Shown: positions 7,994 to 17,346, counted from the stretch's first letter. The stretch is 64,000 nt of DNA from Chloroflexota bacterium (GCA_021414245.1 JAIOOU010000004.1:372001-436000); one strand, 5' to 3'. Notes: generated by a model from the letters alone, not told the origin. A program made the numbers and translations.

Positions 7994-8369
7994 CGCAAAC
8001 CAGCCAGTTGCCATTCTGTTGCACCACCCGATAGGTGCGCGTGGACAGATCCAGCTCCTGGTCTTCGCCGTTATAACTAAGGACCAGTTTTCCAGTGCAT
8101 GTCACCAAAGCGGTATCGCCATCCGTGCCGGACTGGCTGCAGGAAAGACCGTCGACAGTGGCGGTCACAGCCTGCAGGGAATCCAGCTCGGTCAGGGCGG
8201 ACGATTCCCAATCCGCACAGGACAGCGCGGAAAGACCGGCCTCATCATTCGCGGCGAGTGCGGTAATATACCCTTCGACCGCATCCTTTGCCCCCGTTGA
8301 GCCGGCGGACGATCCGCAGGCCGATAAAAGTATGCTCAAGGCGAGCATGGATAATAATAGGTAACGCAT
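7983..8369 (-). CDS. Small lipoprotein with NTF2-like domain, first gene of the dlt-like operon
   Basis: A 128-residue lipoprotein: signal peptide MRYLLLSMLALSILLSAC, then a Ser/Gly linker and an NTF2/DUF4878-like alpha+beta domain (KDAVEGYITALAANDEAGL at the start, repeated YRVVQQNGNWLVC at the end). ATG 8369 follows a GGAGG at good spacing, so the longer frame up to 8474 is not used. The extended -10 promoter at 8406-8414 lies upstream. Its 3' end overlaps the microprotein start, so it is probably translated and transcribed with the acylation genes. Function is unknown. Such domains often bind a ligand or scaffold a complex outside the membrane. Confidence 0.7.
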   Translation of the reverse strand: MRYLLLSMLALSILLSACGSSAGSTGAKDAVEGYITALAANDEAGLSALSCADWESSALTELDSLQAVTATVDGLSCSQSGTDGDTALVTCTGKLVLSYNGEDQELDLSTRTYRVVQQNGNWLVCGAQ

Positions 8370-8405
8370 GGAAAACCTCCATTGATGGGTGAAAAACAAA
8401 TCGGG

Positions 8406-8434
8406 ATTATAGCATAAGGGATTAAGCGCATAAA
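8406..8434 (-). promoter_or_regulatory. Extended -10 promoter of the dlt-like operon
   Basis: On the minus strand a perfect TATAAT (8406-8411) is preceded by TGC, making an extended -10. A weak -35 (TTTATG, 8429-8434) lies 17 bases upstream. The start codon of the first gene (8369) is about 37 bases downstream of the -10, with a GGAGG between. The divergent gene at 8498 starts nearby. Confidence 0.6.
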
Positions 8435-8497
8435 AAGGATATCCTTTCCGCTTTGCATGGGTTGTAGCAGACAAATCAATCTTCTCAGGAGTTTCAC

Positions 8498-9199
8498 TTG
8501 AACAACTATCTGGCCCTCATCATCACGTTCGTCATCTCCCTGGTTTTCCTGCGCTCGATGGATTTCATCGCCCAGCGCGGCTGGATGGATGGAAAGCTCA
8601 GCCGCAAGGTGATCCACATCGGCACGGGACCGATCTTCGTGCTGTGCTGGTTCCTGTTTCGCGACACGCCGGATGCGCGCTGGCTGGCAGCTTTGGTGCC
8701 GTTTGCGATCACCATTCAATTCGCACTGATCGGGCTTGGAATCATGAAGGATGAAGCTTCTGTAAAATCCATGTCCCGCACCGGCGACCCGCGCGAGATC
8801 CTGCGCGGGCCGTTATATTACGGGATCATGTTCGTGGTGCTGACCCTGGTCTATTGGAAGGATTCCCCGATCGGGATCATCGCCCTGATGATGATGTGCG
8901 GCGGCGATGGAATTGCCGATATTGTCGGCCGGCGCATTGCCTCACCGAAACTGCCGTGGAGCAGGGAAAAATCCATCGCGGGAACCGTCAGTGTTTTTGC
9001 GGGCGGATGGCTGATGGCCGCGGTTTTGATCTATATCTATGTGGCCGCCGGCGTATTTGCCGGTCCGTTCATGAATTATCTTTTACCGATCACGTTCATC
9101 GCGCTGGCGGGCGCGATGGTTGAGTCCCTGCGTTATAAGGATATCGATAATGTGACCATGACCCTGGCCTCTGCCCTGGTCGGCAGTCTGTTCTTCTAA
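8498..9199 (+). CDS. Polyprenol/phytol kinase-like or CDP-diglyceride-type integral membrane enzyme
   Basis: Integral membrane protein of 233 residues with six to seven hydrophobic segments. The segment SRKVIHIGTGPIFVLCW near residue 35 matches the RKxxHxxxG signature of the dolichol kinase / VTE5 phytol kinase / DGK1 family, and MMMCGGDGIADIVGRRIA matches the later GDGxAxxxGRR block that binds CTP or lipid phosphate. These proteins phosphorylate a lipid alcohol using CTP. The start is TTG 8498, supported by AGGAG eight bases upstream. Transcribed away from the dlt-like operon. Substrate cannot be told: isoprenoid alcohol or diacylglycerol. Confidence 0.75.
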   Translation: MNNYLALIITFVISLVFLRSMDFIAQRGWMDGKLSRKVIHIGTGPIFVLCWFLFRDTPDARWLAALVPFAITIQFALIGLGIMKDEASVKSMSRTGDPREILRGPLYYGIMFVVLTLVYWKDSPIGIIALMMMCGGDGIADIVGRRIASPKLPWSREKSIAGTVSVFAGGWLMAAVLIYIYVAAGVFAGPFMNYLLPITFIALAGAMVESLRYKDIDNVTMTLASALVGSLFF

Positions 9200-9234
9200 T
9201 AGAAAATACCGCCCATCGGGCGGTATTTTCTATT
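9198..9234. terminator. Bidirectional intrinsic terminator
   Basis: Perfect 17-base inverted repeat (9198-9214 with 9218-9234) with a 3-base loop, GC core and AT flanks giving U-rich ends on both strands. It lies between convergent genes and overlaps both stop codons region, so it serves both. Confidence 0.9.
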
Positions 9235-9973
9235 GAGTTTTTTCGTCTTCCTTTTCGAATATCATCACCCGGTATGCCTCGGCGAAATCGAGGCCCTTTT
9301 CCCTGCCCTCCTCCTTCGCCCAATCGCGCATCCACTTGTCCACTTCATTGACTTCCACCTGGCTGGCGTGTTTCTTTAAGGCTTCGATCTTGGTCTCGAT
9401 GGTTTCGCTGATGTCGATCCAGGTATCGTTCTTTTCCGACCCATGAACATACAGCCGTTTGACGTTGTGCGGTTCAAACCCCGCCTCAAGCAGATCGGTG
9501 AAAATGAGCCGGGTCCCTGCTGACGGGAAGACCGCTTCACAGGCGGCCTGCGCGGCGGCGCGGTGATCGGGGTGATTGACATACTCATTGCCGTAAAACC
9601 AGGCCTCGGGATTTCCAGCCAGGACCACATCCGGCTTGTGTTGACGAATGATGCGCGTCAGGTCCCTGCGCAGGGCGATGGATGGCTCGAGTTCGCCATC
9701 CGGGTAGTGCAGAAAAACCGTCTGCCTGACGCCAATGGTTTCGTTGGCTGCCAGTTGTTCGGTCTCGCGCAGACGCGCCAGCTCGGCTTTGTAGTCCCTG
9801 CCTTTGGTCACATCATTGGACCCGGAGTCGCCGCTGGTGATGACCACGGAGATGATCTCACAGCCCGCCTGCGCCCATTTCGCCAGTGTGCCTGCAATTG
9901 AAAATTCCTGGTCGTCAGGGTGGGCCTGAATGGACATCGCTGTTTTGGGAAGGTATTCCTTTTCGTTTGTCAT
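9230..9973 (-). CDS. PIG-L family (LmbE-like) deacetylase
   Basis: Zn-dependent N-acetyl deacetylase family that removes acetyl from GlcNAc-containing small molecules or lipids. The signature AHPDDQEFSIAGTLAKW is near residue 15 (the HPDD metal-binding motif), and a later NHPDHRAAAQAACEAV supplies the HPDH metal ligand. Length (247 aa) is normal. ATG 9973 is chosen. A start at 10000 would run into an inverted repeat and adds residues unlike the family. Stands alone on its strand. The substrate is unknown; mycothiol-type or sugar-nucleotide substrates are possible. Confidence 0.87.
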   Translation of the reverse strand: MTNEKEYLPKTAMSIQAHPDDQEFSIAGTLAKWAQAGCEIISVVITSGDSGSNDVTKGRDYKAELARLRETEQLAANETIGVRQTVFLHYPDGELEPSIALRRDLTRIIRQHKPDVVLAGNPEAWFYGNEYVNHPDHRAAAQAACEAVFPSAGTRLIFTDLLEAGFEPHNVKRLYVHGSEKNDTWIDISETIETKIEALKKHASQVEVNEVDKWMRDWAKEEGREKGLDFAEAYRVMIFEKEDEKTQ

Positions 9974-9985
9974 GGGCCGGATTTT

Positions 9986-10029
9986 AACGCAAACATCCAA
10001 AGCAGAACAGCGCCTTGGATGTTTGCGTT
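9986..10029. repeat. 15-bp perfect inverted repeat between the kinase and PIG-L genes
   Basis: Arms 9986-10000 and 10015-10029 are perfect complements with a 14-base loop. It lies just after the stop of the histidine kinase gene and directly before the PIG-L start. It probably ends or attenuates the kinase transcript, although no clear U-run follows on the minus strand. Confidence 0.6.
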
Positions 10030-10042
10030 TTGGGCCGCCCTG

Positions 10043-13000
10043 TCATTCCACGGTCGGTTTGGTGAATTTCTTGATCAGTTCCAGCAGGGCCCGCATGTTG
10101 ACCGGCTTGCTCAAGTATTCATTCATTCCGGCCGCCAGACAGCGTTCGCGGTCACCGGGCATGGCGAAGGCGGTCAGCGCAATGATCGGAACCGAGGCAA
10201 ACTCCGGCAGGGAGCGGAGATGGATGGTTGTTTCGAAGCCGTTCAGGTCGGGCATTTGTACATCCATCAGGATCAGATGCGGGGAGATATTCTGCACATT
10301 GGCGAGCACCTCCCTTCCGTTGCCGGCAACAAAAACTTCATAGCCAAAATGCTCAAGGTAATCCCTGACGACCATCACATTGGTTTCGTTATCCTCCGCA
10401 ATGAGTATCCTTGTGCTTGCAGGAAGTTGAACCTCCTTCTTCTTTTCCGCAACAGCCGTTTTTTGCGGATCCTGATGGGCATTCCTTTCAGAGTCGGGGA
10501 TCCACGGGAAGGTGACGATAAAATTGCTGCCCGCGCCAACCTCGCTTTCCACCGATACCTGTCCGTCATGCATGTCCACCAGCTTCTTGACCAGAACCAG
10601 CCCCAGCCCCGACCCCTCATTTTGCCGTGAAAGGCTGTTATCCAGTTGTACGAACGGTTTGAACAACTTTTTCAAATCGTCAGAAGCAATACCCAGGCCG
10701 GTATCCTGGACGGAAAACCGGATCTGCTTTTCGGTTGCATCGGCCTGCACTTTCAGCCTTACATTTCCCTTTTCATTGGTGAATTTGACGGCATTGCTCA
10801 GCAGGTTGACCAGGATTTGTTTGAGGCGTTTGGGGTCGGCATAGACGATCCTTGCATCCGGCTGGCGCTCATATTCCACGGTGATCGATTTCTTTGAGGC
10901 GATCTGCCTGATAAAGCTCAGGCTGGAGACGCAGATCTCATTGACCGAAAGGTATTCGGGAAAAAGTTCGAACTTGCCCGCCTCGATCTTGGACACATCC
11001 AGAATGTCGTTGATCAACCCCAGGAGGTGTTCCCCGCTGGCGTAGATCGTTTGCAGTGATTGCTGCTGTTTCTCGTTTAGAGAGCCGCGTATCCCCTCCA
11101 GCAGCGATTCCGAAAGACCCAGGATGCCATTCAATGGCGTGCGCAATTCATGGCTCATATTGGCGAGGAATTCATCCTTGGTGCGGTTGGCATGAATCAA
11201 TTCCGAAGTGCGTTCATTCACCCGTTTTTCAAGATTTGCGTTAAGTTGACGAATCTCATCCTCGGCTTGTTTTTTGGCCAGCACACCGGACATCACCTGG
11301 GCAAGCATCTGGCATTGGAACAATATGGATTCGGACCAGTGTGCAGGCTGGTGGGTGGCGGCAAAGGAAAGTGTGCCAAATAACTGCGGTTCTCCAAATG
11401 AAAATGGGATCGCAAGGGTGGATTTATCGCCGTAATAAAGCAGCCGCTCACGATCCCTGACAGCTTCCACCGGCATGACATTTACGTCCGGGATGGCAAC
11501 GACCTTGCCGTCCAGGAGCTGCCGGGTGATCCATGGAAATTCGGCGTTTGCCGTCACTCCCTCCGGAACAGGCGGTATCTCGTCGAGCGTGCAGAGATGG
11601 GTCAGCCTCAACGTTTGGGGCCTGTCAATGGATCCCTGCCAGAGCGCCGAGCGGTCCGTACCCAGGAACTCGCAAAGCTGGCGCTGCGCATTGATGACTG
11701 CACGGTCAAAATCGTCCCCAATGGCCACGAGGAAGCTTGCCTGTATATCCGTTAAAAGTTTTTCAAATGTCAGGCGGGCCGCCAATTCGTCTTCAGCGTG
11801 CTTGCGCTCGGTAAAGTCCTCGGTATGAACCATCACCAGATCGGGCGGGACAAAGGCGTAATTGATCACCAGATATCTGGTCTCCCCGGTGGATGCAAGA
11901 TGATGCCACCGTTCCCCTCTCGAGTTGGTCCGGGTCCGCCCGCAATCCTTTAATTTGTTCAGGGTCTCCGAATCGTTCTGATAGACAACGCTTGCATTTT
12001 TGCCGATCAGATTGATGATATTCCCCTTTGTGTATTCAAATGCGCTTTCGTTGTAATCGACCAGGATCAGATCGTCTTCAATCATCTGCCATGTATAAGT
12101 GGGAACCGGGATGCCTTTGTACTGGGCCTTGAATTTCTCCTCGCTATTGCGCAAGGCATCCTCTGCCTGTTTGCGCTCGGTGATATCGCGCCCGGCCCCC
12201 TGCAGTTCAATGATGTTGTTCCGGTTATCCAGCACAGCCGAGTTTTCCCATTCGATCCAGCGAATACCGTGCGGCGTAATATGCCGGGTCTCCGTGCTTG
12301 CCCGGTAGGGCGGGGATTGAATTTTTTTCAATGCCTCCAATGAGATCGGCAGATCCTCCGGTAATATGCTTGGAGTAAATGATGTCCCCAGCAATTCCTC
12401 CTGGGATTTTCCAAACATCCAGCAATATGCTTCATTCACAAAGGTCAATATTCCGGAAGTATTACTGCGGGAAATCATTTCGGTCTGATTCGTGATCAAA
12501 CTGCGATAGCGTGCTTCACTTTCCCGCAGTGCCTCATCCGCCTGTTTGTGATCCAGAAATATGGACAGGCTCCGTGCCAACCCGTTGATCAGGGTGCGTT
12601 CCTCCGCCAGGAAGGGCCCTTCCGCTTCTGCAGGCCGCTCTTCAAGATACACCACCTCGACGATACCCTGACGCCCATCCTGAGTCGCAATAACCGCATT
12701 TTGCTTCCACGGTGCGTCGGAATAGTTGGGGGTTCTGAATTCCATTTCATCGAAGAGCACGCGCGCGGCGGCAATCTCAGAATACTGCCAGCCGGCGGGA
12801 AGCAGGGCGACGATTTGCTCCAGAATTCCGGGAACCGGCAGGGAGGCATCCGTGAGGATCTCGGTGGCTCGATACAGCGTGCTCATTTCCTTAATCCGCT
12901 CGCCCAGATTGAGGAGAAGGATTTCCTTTTCCTCCTCGTTCTTCTTGCGTTCCGTAATATTCATTACGTGGGAAATAAAGTAGATTGACTTCCCCTCGTC

Positions 13001-14806
13001 GTTTCGAATCAAGGTGCTGGACACCTGCCCCCAGACGGGTTGACCATTCCTGTGGAGGTAAACCTTGTTGAATTCAAAATGATCCATCTTTCCCGCCAGG
13101 GATTGCTGGATGAAATCCTGACTGGCATCCACGTAGTCCGGATGCGTGATGGCACTGATATTCATGCGTTCCATCTCCGCCCTTTCATAGCCAAGCATGT
13201 TGCATAGTTGACGGTTAACGCTGGAAAGGTTTCCGTTCAGATCGACGAGGCACATTCCAATATTGGCGTTCTCAAACCCGAGGCGGAAACGTTCCTCGCT
13301 TTCCCGTAATAACTCCTCGGTCTGTTTGTGTTCAGTAATATCCCGGACAACCCCTTCCGTACCAGCAACCTGTCCATTCTCGTCCTGAATGAATTGCACA
13401 TTCATCGATACCCAGAATACCGTTCCATCCTTTCGCAGCCCTCTGCAATGCAAATTGCTGATGTGTCCCTTGCTCCTTAATTGATCCAGCATTAAGTCTC
13501 TTTCCTGCATTTCTGCATAAAGAGCAGTGGCTGGCATTCCGACCATCTCCTCTACCGAGTCGTAGCCGTACATCTTCACTGCAGTGGAGTTTACGATAGT
13601 GAATTTTCCGGTCAAGTCAGCTTGAAAATAGGAATCCTGAAGATTTTCTATAATATTGTTAATTTTTGCGTGGCTTAGGCGCAGCGCTTCCTCGGTCTGT
13701 CTATGTTCAAGGACCTCCTTCCGTAAATCCACAATGACATCCTCTAAATGCTGGGCCATATGGTTAAACGTATCGCCGAGATTTTTTAGCTCATTTTCCT
13801 CAGAAATAATGACGCGGGTATCGAATTTGCCGCGGCTAAAATGCCCGGCAGCCTCGGTCAATTGCTCAAGGGGTACAGTGATCCTTCTGGAAATCATTGT
13901 CCCCATCCAGAGGATCGCAAGGGCGCTGGTCAGCAGCCCAAGCCCGAGGATTAATAGGTAAATAAAGATTGGAGTGTATACCTTCGTGGCAGGCACTTCG
14001 ATCACCACCAGCCAGTTTGCGGGGGAAGTGCGGGTGGCGCTTCCCAGTACGTTCACGTCGGACAAGCCTTTGTATATCCGTGGTTCATCCGCTGGAGTGC
14101 TTGGAAAAACCGTGCTTACAGGGCTTTGTGACAGGTCCCTGAAATTAAATGGGTCGGGCATTTGCCCGGATTGAGCAATGACAAAATTCCTTTGATCCAG
14201 TACATAGATATACCCGCCATCCTCCGGTTTTTCCTCAATAAGAATTGCCCATAAAAACTTAAGATTTACTTTTGCAAATAATATGCCGTCCACCTTGTTT
14301 TGGCTGTCTCGGATGGGAACAGCCATGATCAGGGTCGGCCATGGTTGTTGGGGAGTTAATTCAACAGTGCCGATGAAATCCTCTCCCGCGCGGAATGCGC
14401 GCCGGAATGCGACCGTATCCGCCCAATTAACAGGAATGGTTTCATTCGACGCGGATAATCCCGTCAATAAATGACCGTTCTCATCCACCAACCCGACCAT
14501 CTCATAGGCATGATTACTGTTTACCAATCCTTGCAGGAGATTCGTCTGTACGGAGGTCTCAAATGTGGTCAAACTTGGTATTCGTGCGAGATAATTCAAG
14601 TGACGCTGCAGATCATCGATGTAACTGTTGATCTCCCCGGCGGTCCCCTGTGAATTGGCAGATTGAACAAGGTATTGCTGGTGAAGTTGGGTCCGGAAAC
14701 TATAGTATCCCAGCGCTCCGCCGGTTATCGTCAAACCAAACACAATGACGGCCAGCAAGCTTGTTTTCAATTGAGTTGAAATGGAGGGTAGGCGATTCTT
14801 TTTCAT
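10043..14806 (-). CDS. Giant hybrid sensor histidine kinase (dCache-HAMP-PAS-GAF-HisKA-HATPase-REC)
   Basis: Membrane sensor of 1587 residues. Order: membrane helix (about 12-34), extracytoplasmic dCache-type ligand domain (40-280), second helix, HAMP (about 305-360), several PAS domains with the typical ERKQAEDAL linkers (about 380-1005), a GAF domain (1010-1180), HisKA with the phosphorylated His in SHELRTPLNG, HATPase with DTGLGIASDDLKKLF and GSGLGL, and a C-terminal receiver ILIAEDNETNVMVV with phospho-acceptor Asp in LILMDVQMPDLNG. It probably responds to a small molecule outside the cell. The BMP-type lipoprotein encoded 50 bases upstream may present that ligand (inference). No separate output regulator is adjacent. 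Confidence 0.92.
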   Translation of the reverse strand: MKKNRLPSISTQLKTSLLAVIVFGLTITGGALGYYSFRTQLHQQYLVQSANSQGTAGEINSYIDDLQRHLNYLARIPSLTTFETSVQTNLLQGLVNSNHAYEMVGLVDENGHLLTGLSASNETIPVNWADTVAFRRAFRAGEDFIGTVELTPQQPWPTLIMAVPIRDSQNKVDGILFAKVNLKFLWAILIEEKPEDGGYIYVLDQRNFVIAQSGQMPDPFNFRDLSQSPVSTVFPSTPADEPRIYKGLSDVNVLGSATRTSPANWLVVIEVPATKVYTPIFIYLLILGLGLLTSALAILWMGTMISRRITVPLEQLTEAAGHFSRGKFDTRVIISEENELKNLGDTFNHMAQHLEDVIVDLRKEVLEHRQTEEALRLSHAKINNIIENLQDSYFQADLTGKFTIVNSTAVKMYGYDSVEEMVGMPATALYAEMQERDLMLDQLRSKGHISNLHCRGLRKDGTVFWVSMNVQFIQDENGQVAGTEGVVRDITEHKQTEELLRESEERFRLGFENANIGMCLVDLNGNLSSVNRQLCNMLGYERAEMERMNISAITHPDYVDASQDFIQQSLAGKMDHFEFNKVYLHRNGQPVWGQVSSTLIRNDEGKSIYFISHVMNITERKKNEEEKEILLLNLGERIKEMSTLYRATEILTDASLPVPGILEQIVALLPAGWQYSEIAAARVLFDEMEFRTPNYSDAPWKQNAVIATQDGRQGIVEVVYLEERPAEAEGPFLAEERTLINGLARSLSIFLDHKQADEALRESEARYRSLITNQTEMISRSNTSGILTFVNEAYCWMFGKSQEELLGTSFTPSILPEDLPISLEALKKIQSPPYRASTETRHITPHGIRWIEWENSAVLDNRNNIIELQGAGRDITERKQAEDALRNSEEKFKAQYKGIPVPTYTWQMIEDDLILVDYNESAFEYTKGNIINLIGKNASVVYQNDSETLNKLKDCGRTRTNSRGERWHHLASTGETRYLVINYAFVPPDLVMVHTEDFTERKHAEDELAARLTFEKLLTDIQASFLVAIGDDFDRAVINAQRQLCEFLGTDRSALWQGSIDRPQTLRLTHLCTLDEIPPVPEGVTANAEFPWITRQLLDGKVVAIPDVNVMPVEAVRDRERLLYYGDKSTLAIPFSFGEPQLFGTLSFAATHQPAHWSESILFQCQMLAQVMSGVLAKKQAEDEIRQLNANLEKRVNERTSELIHANRTKDEFLANMSHELRTPLNGILGLSESLLEGIRGSLNEKQQQSLQTIYASGEHLLGLINDILDVSKIEAGKFELFPEYLSVNEICVSSLSFIRQIASKKSITVEYERQPDARIVYADPKRLKQILVNLLSNAVKFTNEKGNVRLKVQADATEKQIRFSVQDTGLGIASDDLKKLFKPFVQLDNSLSRQNEGSGLGLVLVKKLVDMHDGQVSVESEVGAGSNFIVTFPWIPDSERNAHQDPQKTAVAEKKKEVQLPASTRILIAEDNETNVMVVRDYLEHFGYEVFVAGNGREVLANVQNISPHLILMDVQMPDLNGFETTIHLRSLPEFASVPIIALTAFAMPGDRERCLAAGMNEYLSKPVNMRALLELIKKFTKPTVE

Positions 14807-14856
14807 GAATAATCCGTCTTATGGTCCGGGATATATTGCGTAAAGGGATTTCAACT

Positions 14857-15876
14857 TTATGGAAGTGTGTCTATTTCCCCGGTCAGAATATCGTTCTTTA
14901 TCAGGTTTATCCTGCTCTCCTGCTCTGGCGACAGCAGTCCATGAAAGGGCGCCAGATTCTGGATGCCCTCAGCCAGTCCAAATTTGTACTGTTTTCCTTC
15001 CCAGCGGCCCAGGTTGGAAAGGGTCGCCCCAGCCAGCAACATCTGTGGAACATCCTGAACATTACTTGTAATTACCGCGCCTGGTGCAAGATGATTTAGG
15101 TCTTCGATCCAACCCAGCGTGAAAATCCCGGCTTTTTCGGCCTGCGCGTGGACATCCGTTCCTGCGGATCCTGCCAGGACCAGAATCACATCAACGCCGG
15201 AGTTGATCTGTTTTTGTGCAAGTTGTTGCGCCTTTTCAGCATCTGTGAAATCCCCGACCCAGTCAATACTTACCTGTATAGAGGGATCTTCAGCCTGCGC
15301 ACCGCGCTCAAACAGGGCGGTGATTTCATCACCGCTGATGTTTTCCGCGCCGCCCAAATAACCGATATGTTTTGTTTTTGTTTTGATCGCCGCAATGCTT
15401 CCCAATAAATATGCCATTTCCCCTTCGCGCAATGAAAGACTTCCCAGGTTAATGTTATTTCCCTCATATCTGCCCGCTATGGCAAAATCCGTCTGTGGGA
15501 ATTCGGCAGCCACTTTTTCCGCCGCGGGAATGAATTGGTTGCCATGCCCGATGATGAAATCATAGCCCTCCAGCGCATATTGGCGAAAGACCTTTTCAAA
15601 ATCGTTTTCCGGAACATTTTCGGAATAGGCGATATCTGCGCCCAACTTCTTTTTAATAAGGACTATTCCCTGATAGCCGGAACGCGTCCAGCCGTCGGCC
15701 TCGATGGAACGCGGCAGCAGAATTGCGACACGAAAGGGATGTTTTTGAGTCGATGTGCCTTCGGAAGATATGGAGCTTGGCTGGCAGCCAAATGATCCGA
15801 AAAGGATCACCGCAACCAAAAGCACACCGGCAGTCAGTCGTTGTGATTTTATTTTGACCCCAAATTTTCTTTTCAT
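14857..15876 (-). CDS. BMP-family (PnrA-like) substrate-binding lipoprotein
   Basis: Lipoprotein with lipobox FGSFGC (about residue 30) and a periplasmic-binding fold of the basic membrane protein / PnrA family, which bind nucleosides or related small molecules. Typical segments: FRVAILLPRSIEADGWTRSG, GYDFIIGHGNQF, IGYLGGAENISGDE, GVDVILVLAGSAGTDVHAQA. ATG 15876 is preceded by GGGAG. No ABC ATPase or permease lies nearby. Instead the gene is followed 50 bases later by a dCache histidine kinase, so it may act as a receptor for signalling rather than transport. Confidence 0.85.
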   Translation of the reverse strand: MKRKFGVKIKSQRLTAGVLLVAVILFGSFGCQPSSISSEGTSTQKHPFRVAILLPRSIEADGWTRSGYQGIVLIKKKLGADIAYSENVPENDFEKVFRQYALEGYDFIIGHGNQFIPAAEKVAAEFPQTDFAIAGRYEGNNINLGSLSLREGEMAYLLGSIAAIKTKTKHIGYLGGAENISGDEITALFERGAQAEDPSIQVSIDWVGDFTDAEKAQQLAQKQINSGVDVILVLAGSAGTDVHAQAEKAGIFTLGWIEDLNHLAPGAVITSNVQDVPQMLLAGATLSNLGRWEGKQYKFGLAEGIQNLAPFHGLLSPEQESRINLIKNDILTGEIDTLP

Positions 15877-16422
15877 GGCGTCTCCCGTTCGAATGAAATC
15901 CTCCATTTCGTATCACCTCTGTTAAACAGCTCACTGAAAAACTGAAGATCCATTGAAAGTAACCGTGATTTCATATAATCATCTATTGTGGAGAAAAAAA
16001 CCGCCTGCACACAAGAGGTGAACACTCCCGGCATTGTTGGGGCCTGTTTCTTTTTTTTGTAATCCACCATAAAAATTCAGGATGGCCTTGCGGGGATAAA
16101 AGGCCATCCTGAATGATTTGCCCAAGCTTGTAATATGTTTGACCGAAAAAAAGGGGGATCCCTGGGCCTGATCTGACGCCAATGTTCCAAAAACAGAACA
16201 AGTCACAGGAATATTTTGTGTATAAGTGAGCTGTGCTTTGTTCTTTTTTCATTTTCCGCTCCTCCAATCAAGTTTTCAATCGCAGGAAGTGCAGGATGAA
16301 AAACGAGAATGCTATTAAAAAAGTATAGCATCCATGTGGTATTAAATAAATATCACTTTCATCTTAACTTTCAATAAAAGACTGCCTTCAATTAAGAACA
16401 GATCAACGATTTTTTTCGGATA
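15877..16422. other. 546-base intergenic region
   Basis: No convincing gene. It holds the terminator at 16068-16114, a T8 run on the minus strand near 16050, and an AT-rich 120 bases (16300-16420). Short open frames here have no family-like features and differ in composition from neighbours. The promoter for the lipoprotein/kinase pair should lie in its left part. Confidence 0.5.
16068..16114 (-). terminator. Intrinsic terminator downstream of the second MBOAT/SGNH pair
   Basis: Perfect 14-base inverted repeat (16075-16088 with 16101-16114, 12-base loop). On the minus strand the stem is followed by TTTTTAT. It is 300 bases past the SGNH stop, the nearest upstream gene on that strand. Confidence 0.7.
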
Positions 16423-17346
16423 TTAGTGAATAATCGCCTGAAGCGCCTCGCCCAGGATTTTCGTGAATTTCGCCTTTCCATCTGCGGTAAGGTGGACCCC
16501 ATCCCGGAACAGATCCGGGCCGAGACGGTCATCGTGGGCGAAATCAAGCAGGATTACATTATTTTGTGAAGCATAAGCGGACAGGAATTGTATATATTCC
16601 CCGACTGCCTGTGGTTCGGAGGCCGGATCGGAAAAGTCCTTTACCTTTGTCCGTACCAGGATGAGTTGAATGTTGTTGTCACGACAGAGCCGGATGATCT
16701 CTGGTAAAAATGATCGCGGTAATTGGCGATTGAAATCCAGGTTTGCCGCCTTGTAAAGCTGGTCGTCAGCGGTCCGGATCGCGTCCCCTTGAAGGTTATT
16801 CTCAAAATCATCCTTGTTCATGGCCCATGCCATGGCTGTATCTGTGCATTCAAGATCGCAATCCAAGAACATCCGGGGCAGAATGGTGCGATTGTGTTTG
16901 TTGATGGTCTGCCAGATAAGCTGATGAGCGCCGTATGGCGGGAAATATTGATCGGCCGCCTTTTCGATGCTGCTCATCTGATTAATATATGAAAGCTGAA
17001 GGAGCAGTTTTTCATCGGAGCCGGCCAATTCGTCAATTTGTTTCAGATAACTGCCGTCCACCCTGAAATCGGGTGTGGTGAGCATGGTGTCACGAAAAAA
17101 GATAATCAGGTATAAGGGTTTGAATTCCCCCGGTACGATCACATTTTTTGCAAGGAGGTACCATGTCGCTGAAGCTGACCCTTGAATGCTGATGCTGTAG
17201 ACGCTCTTGCCAGTGCCATTGGCAAGAGCGTCCGGGTCCACGCCGTAATGTAAAACTGAATCGCCGGCCAGAATGATCCGGGGGTGCTTTTGATTGATGT
17301 CTTTCTGATAATCCATGCGATGGGATGGGTCAAAGTGCGGGCCCAA
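16423..17346 (-). CDS. SGNH/GDSL-type protein paired with MBOAT; signal anchor separated by an in-frame stop
   Basis: SGNH hydrolase-like domain: block I IILAGDSVLHYGVD near residue 25 and the C-terminal DLFRDGVHLTADGKAKF with a DxxH pair, so the triad looks complete. In MBOAT/SGNH pairs such as AlgI-AlgX or PatA-PatB this protein completes O-acylation of an exported polysaccharide. The listed TTG start (17346) is the first in the open frame. The same frame continues upstream through proline-rich sequence to a TAA at 17389-17391, and beyond it to ATG 17445 followed by a hydrophobic stretch typical of a signal anchor. Without readthrough the domain would lack an export signal. Either a broken gene or a sequence error. 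Confidence 0.7.
   Translation of the reverse strand: MGPHFDPSHRMDYQKDINQKHPRIILAGDSVLHYGVDPDALANGTGKSVYSISIQGSASATWYLLAKNVIVPGEFKPLYLIIFFRDTMLTTPDFRVDGSYLKQIDELAGSDEKLLLQLSYINQMSSIEKAADQYFPPYGAHQLIWQTINKHNRTILPRMFLDCDLECTDTAMAWAMNKDDFENNLQGDAIRTADDQLYKAANLDFNRQLPRSFLPEIIRLCRDNNIQLILVRTKVKDFSDPASEPQAVGEYIQFLSAYASQNNVILLDFAHDDRLGPDLFRDGVHLTADGKAKFTKILGEALQAIIH

Noticed and set aside
15873-16070. 65-codon open frame between the BMP lipoprotein and the SGNH gene
   Set aside because: No ribosome binding site, low-complexity Lys start, overlaps the leader of the lipoprotein gene and shows no family features.
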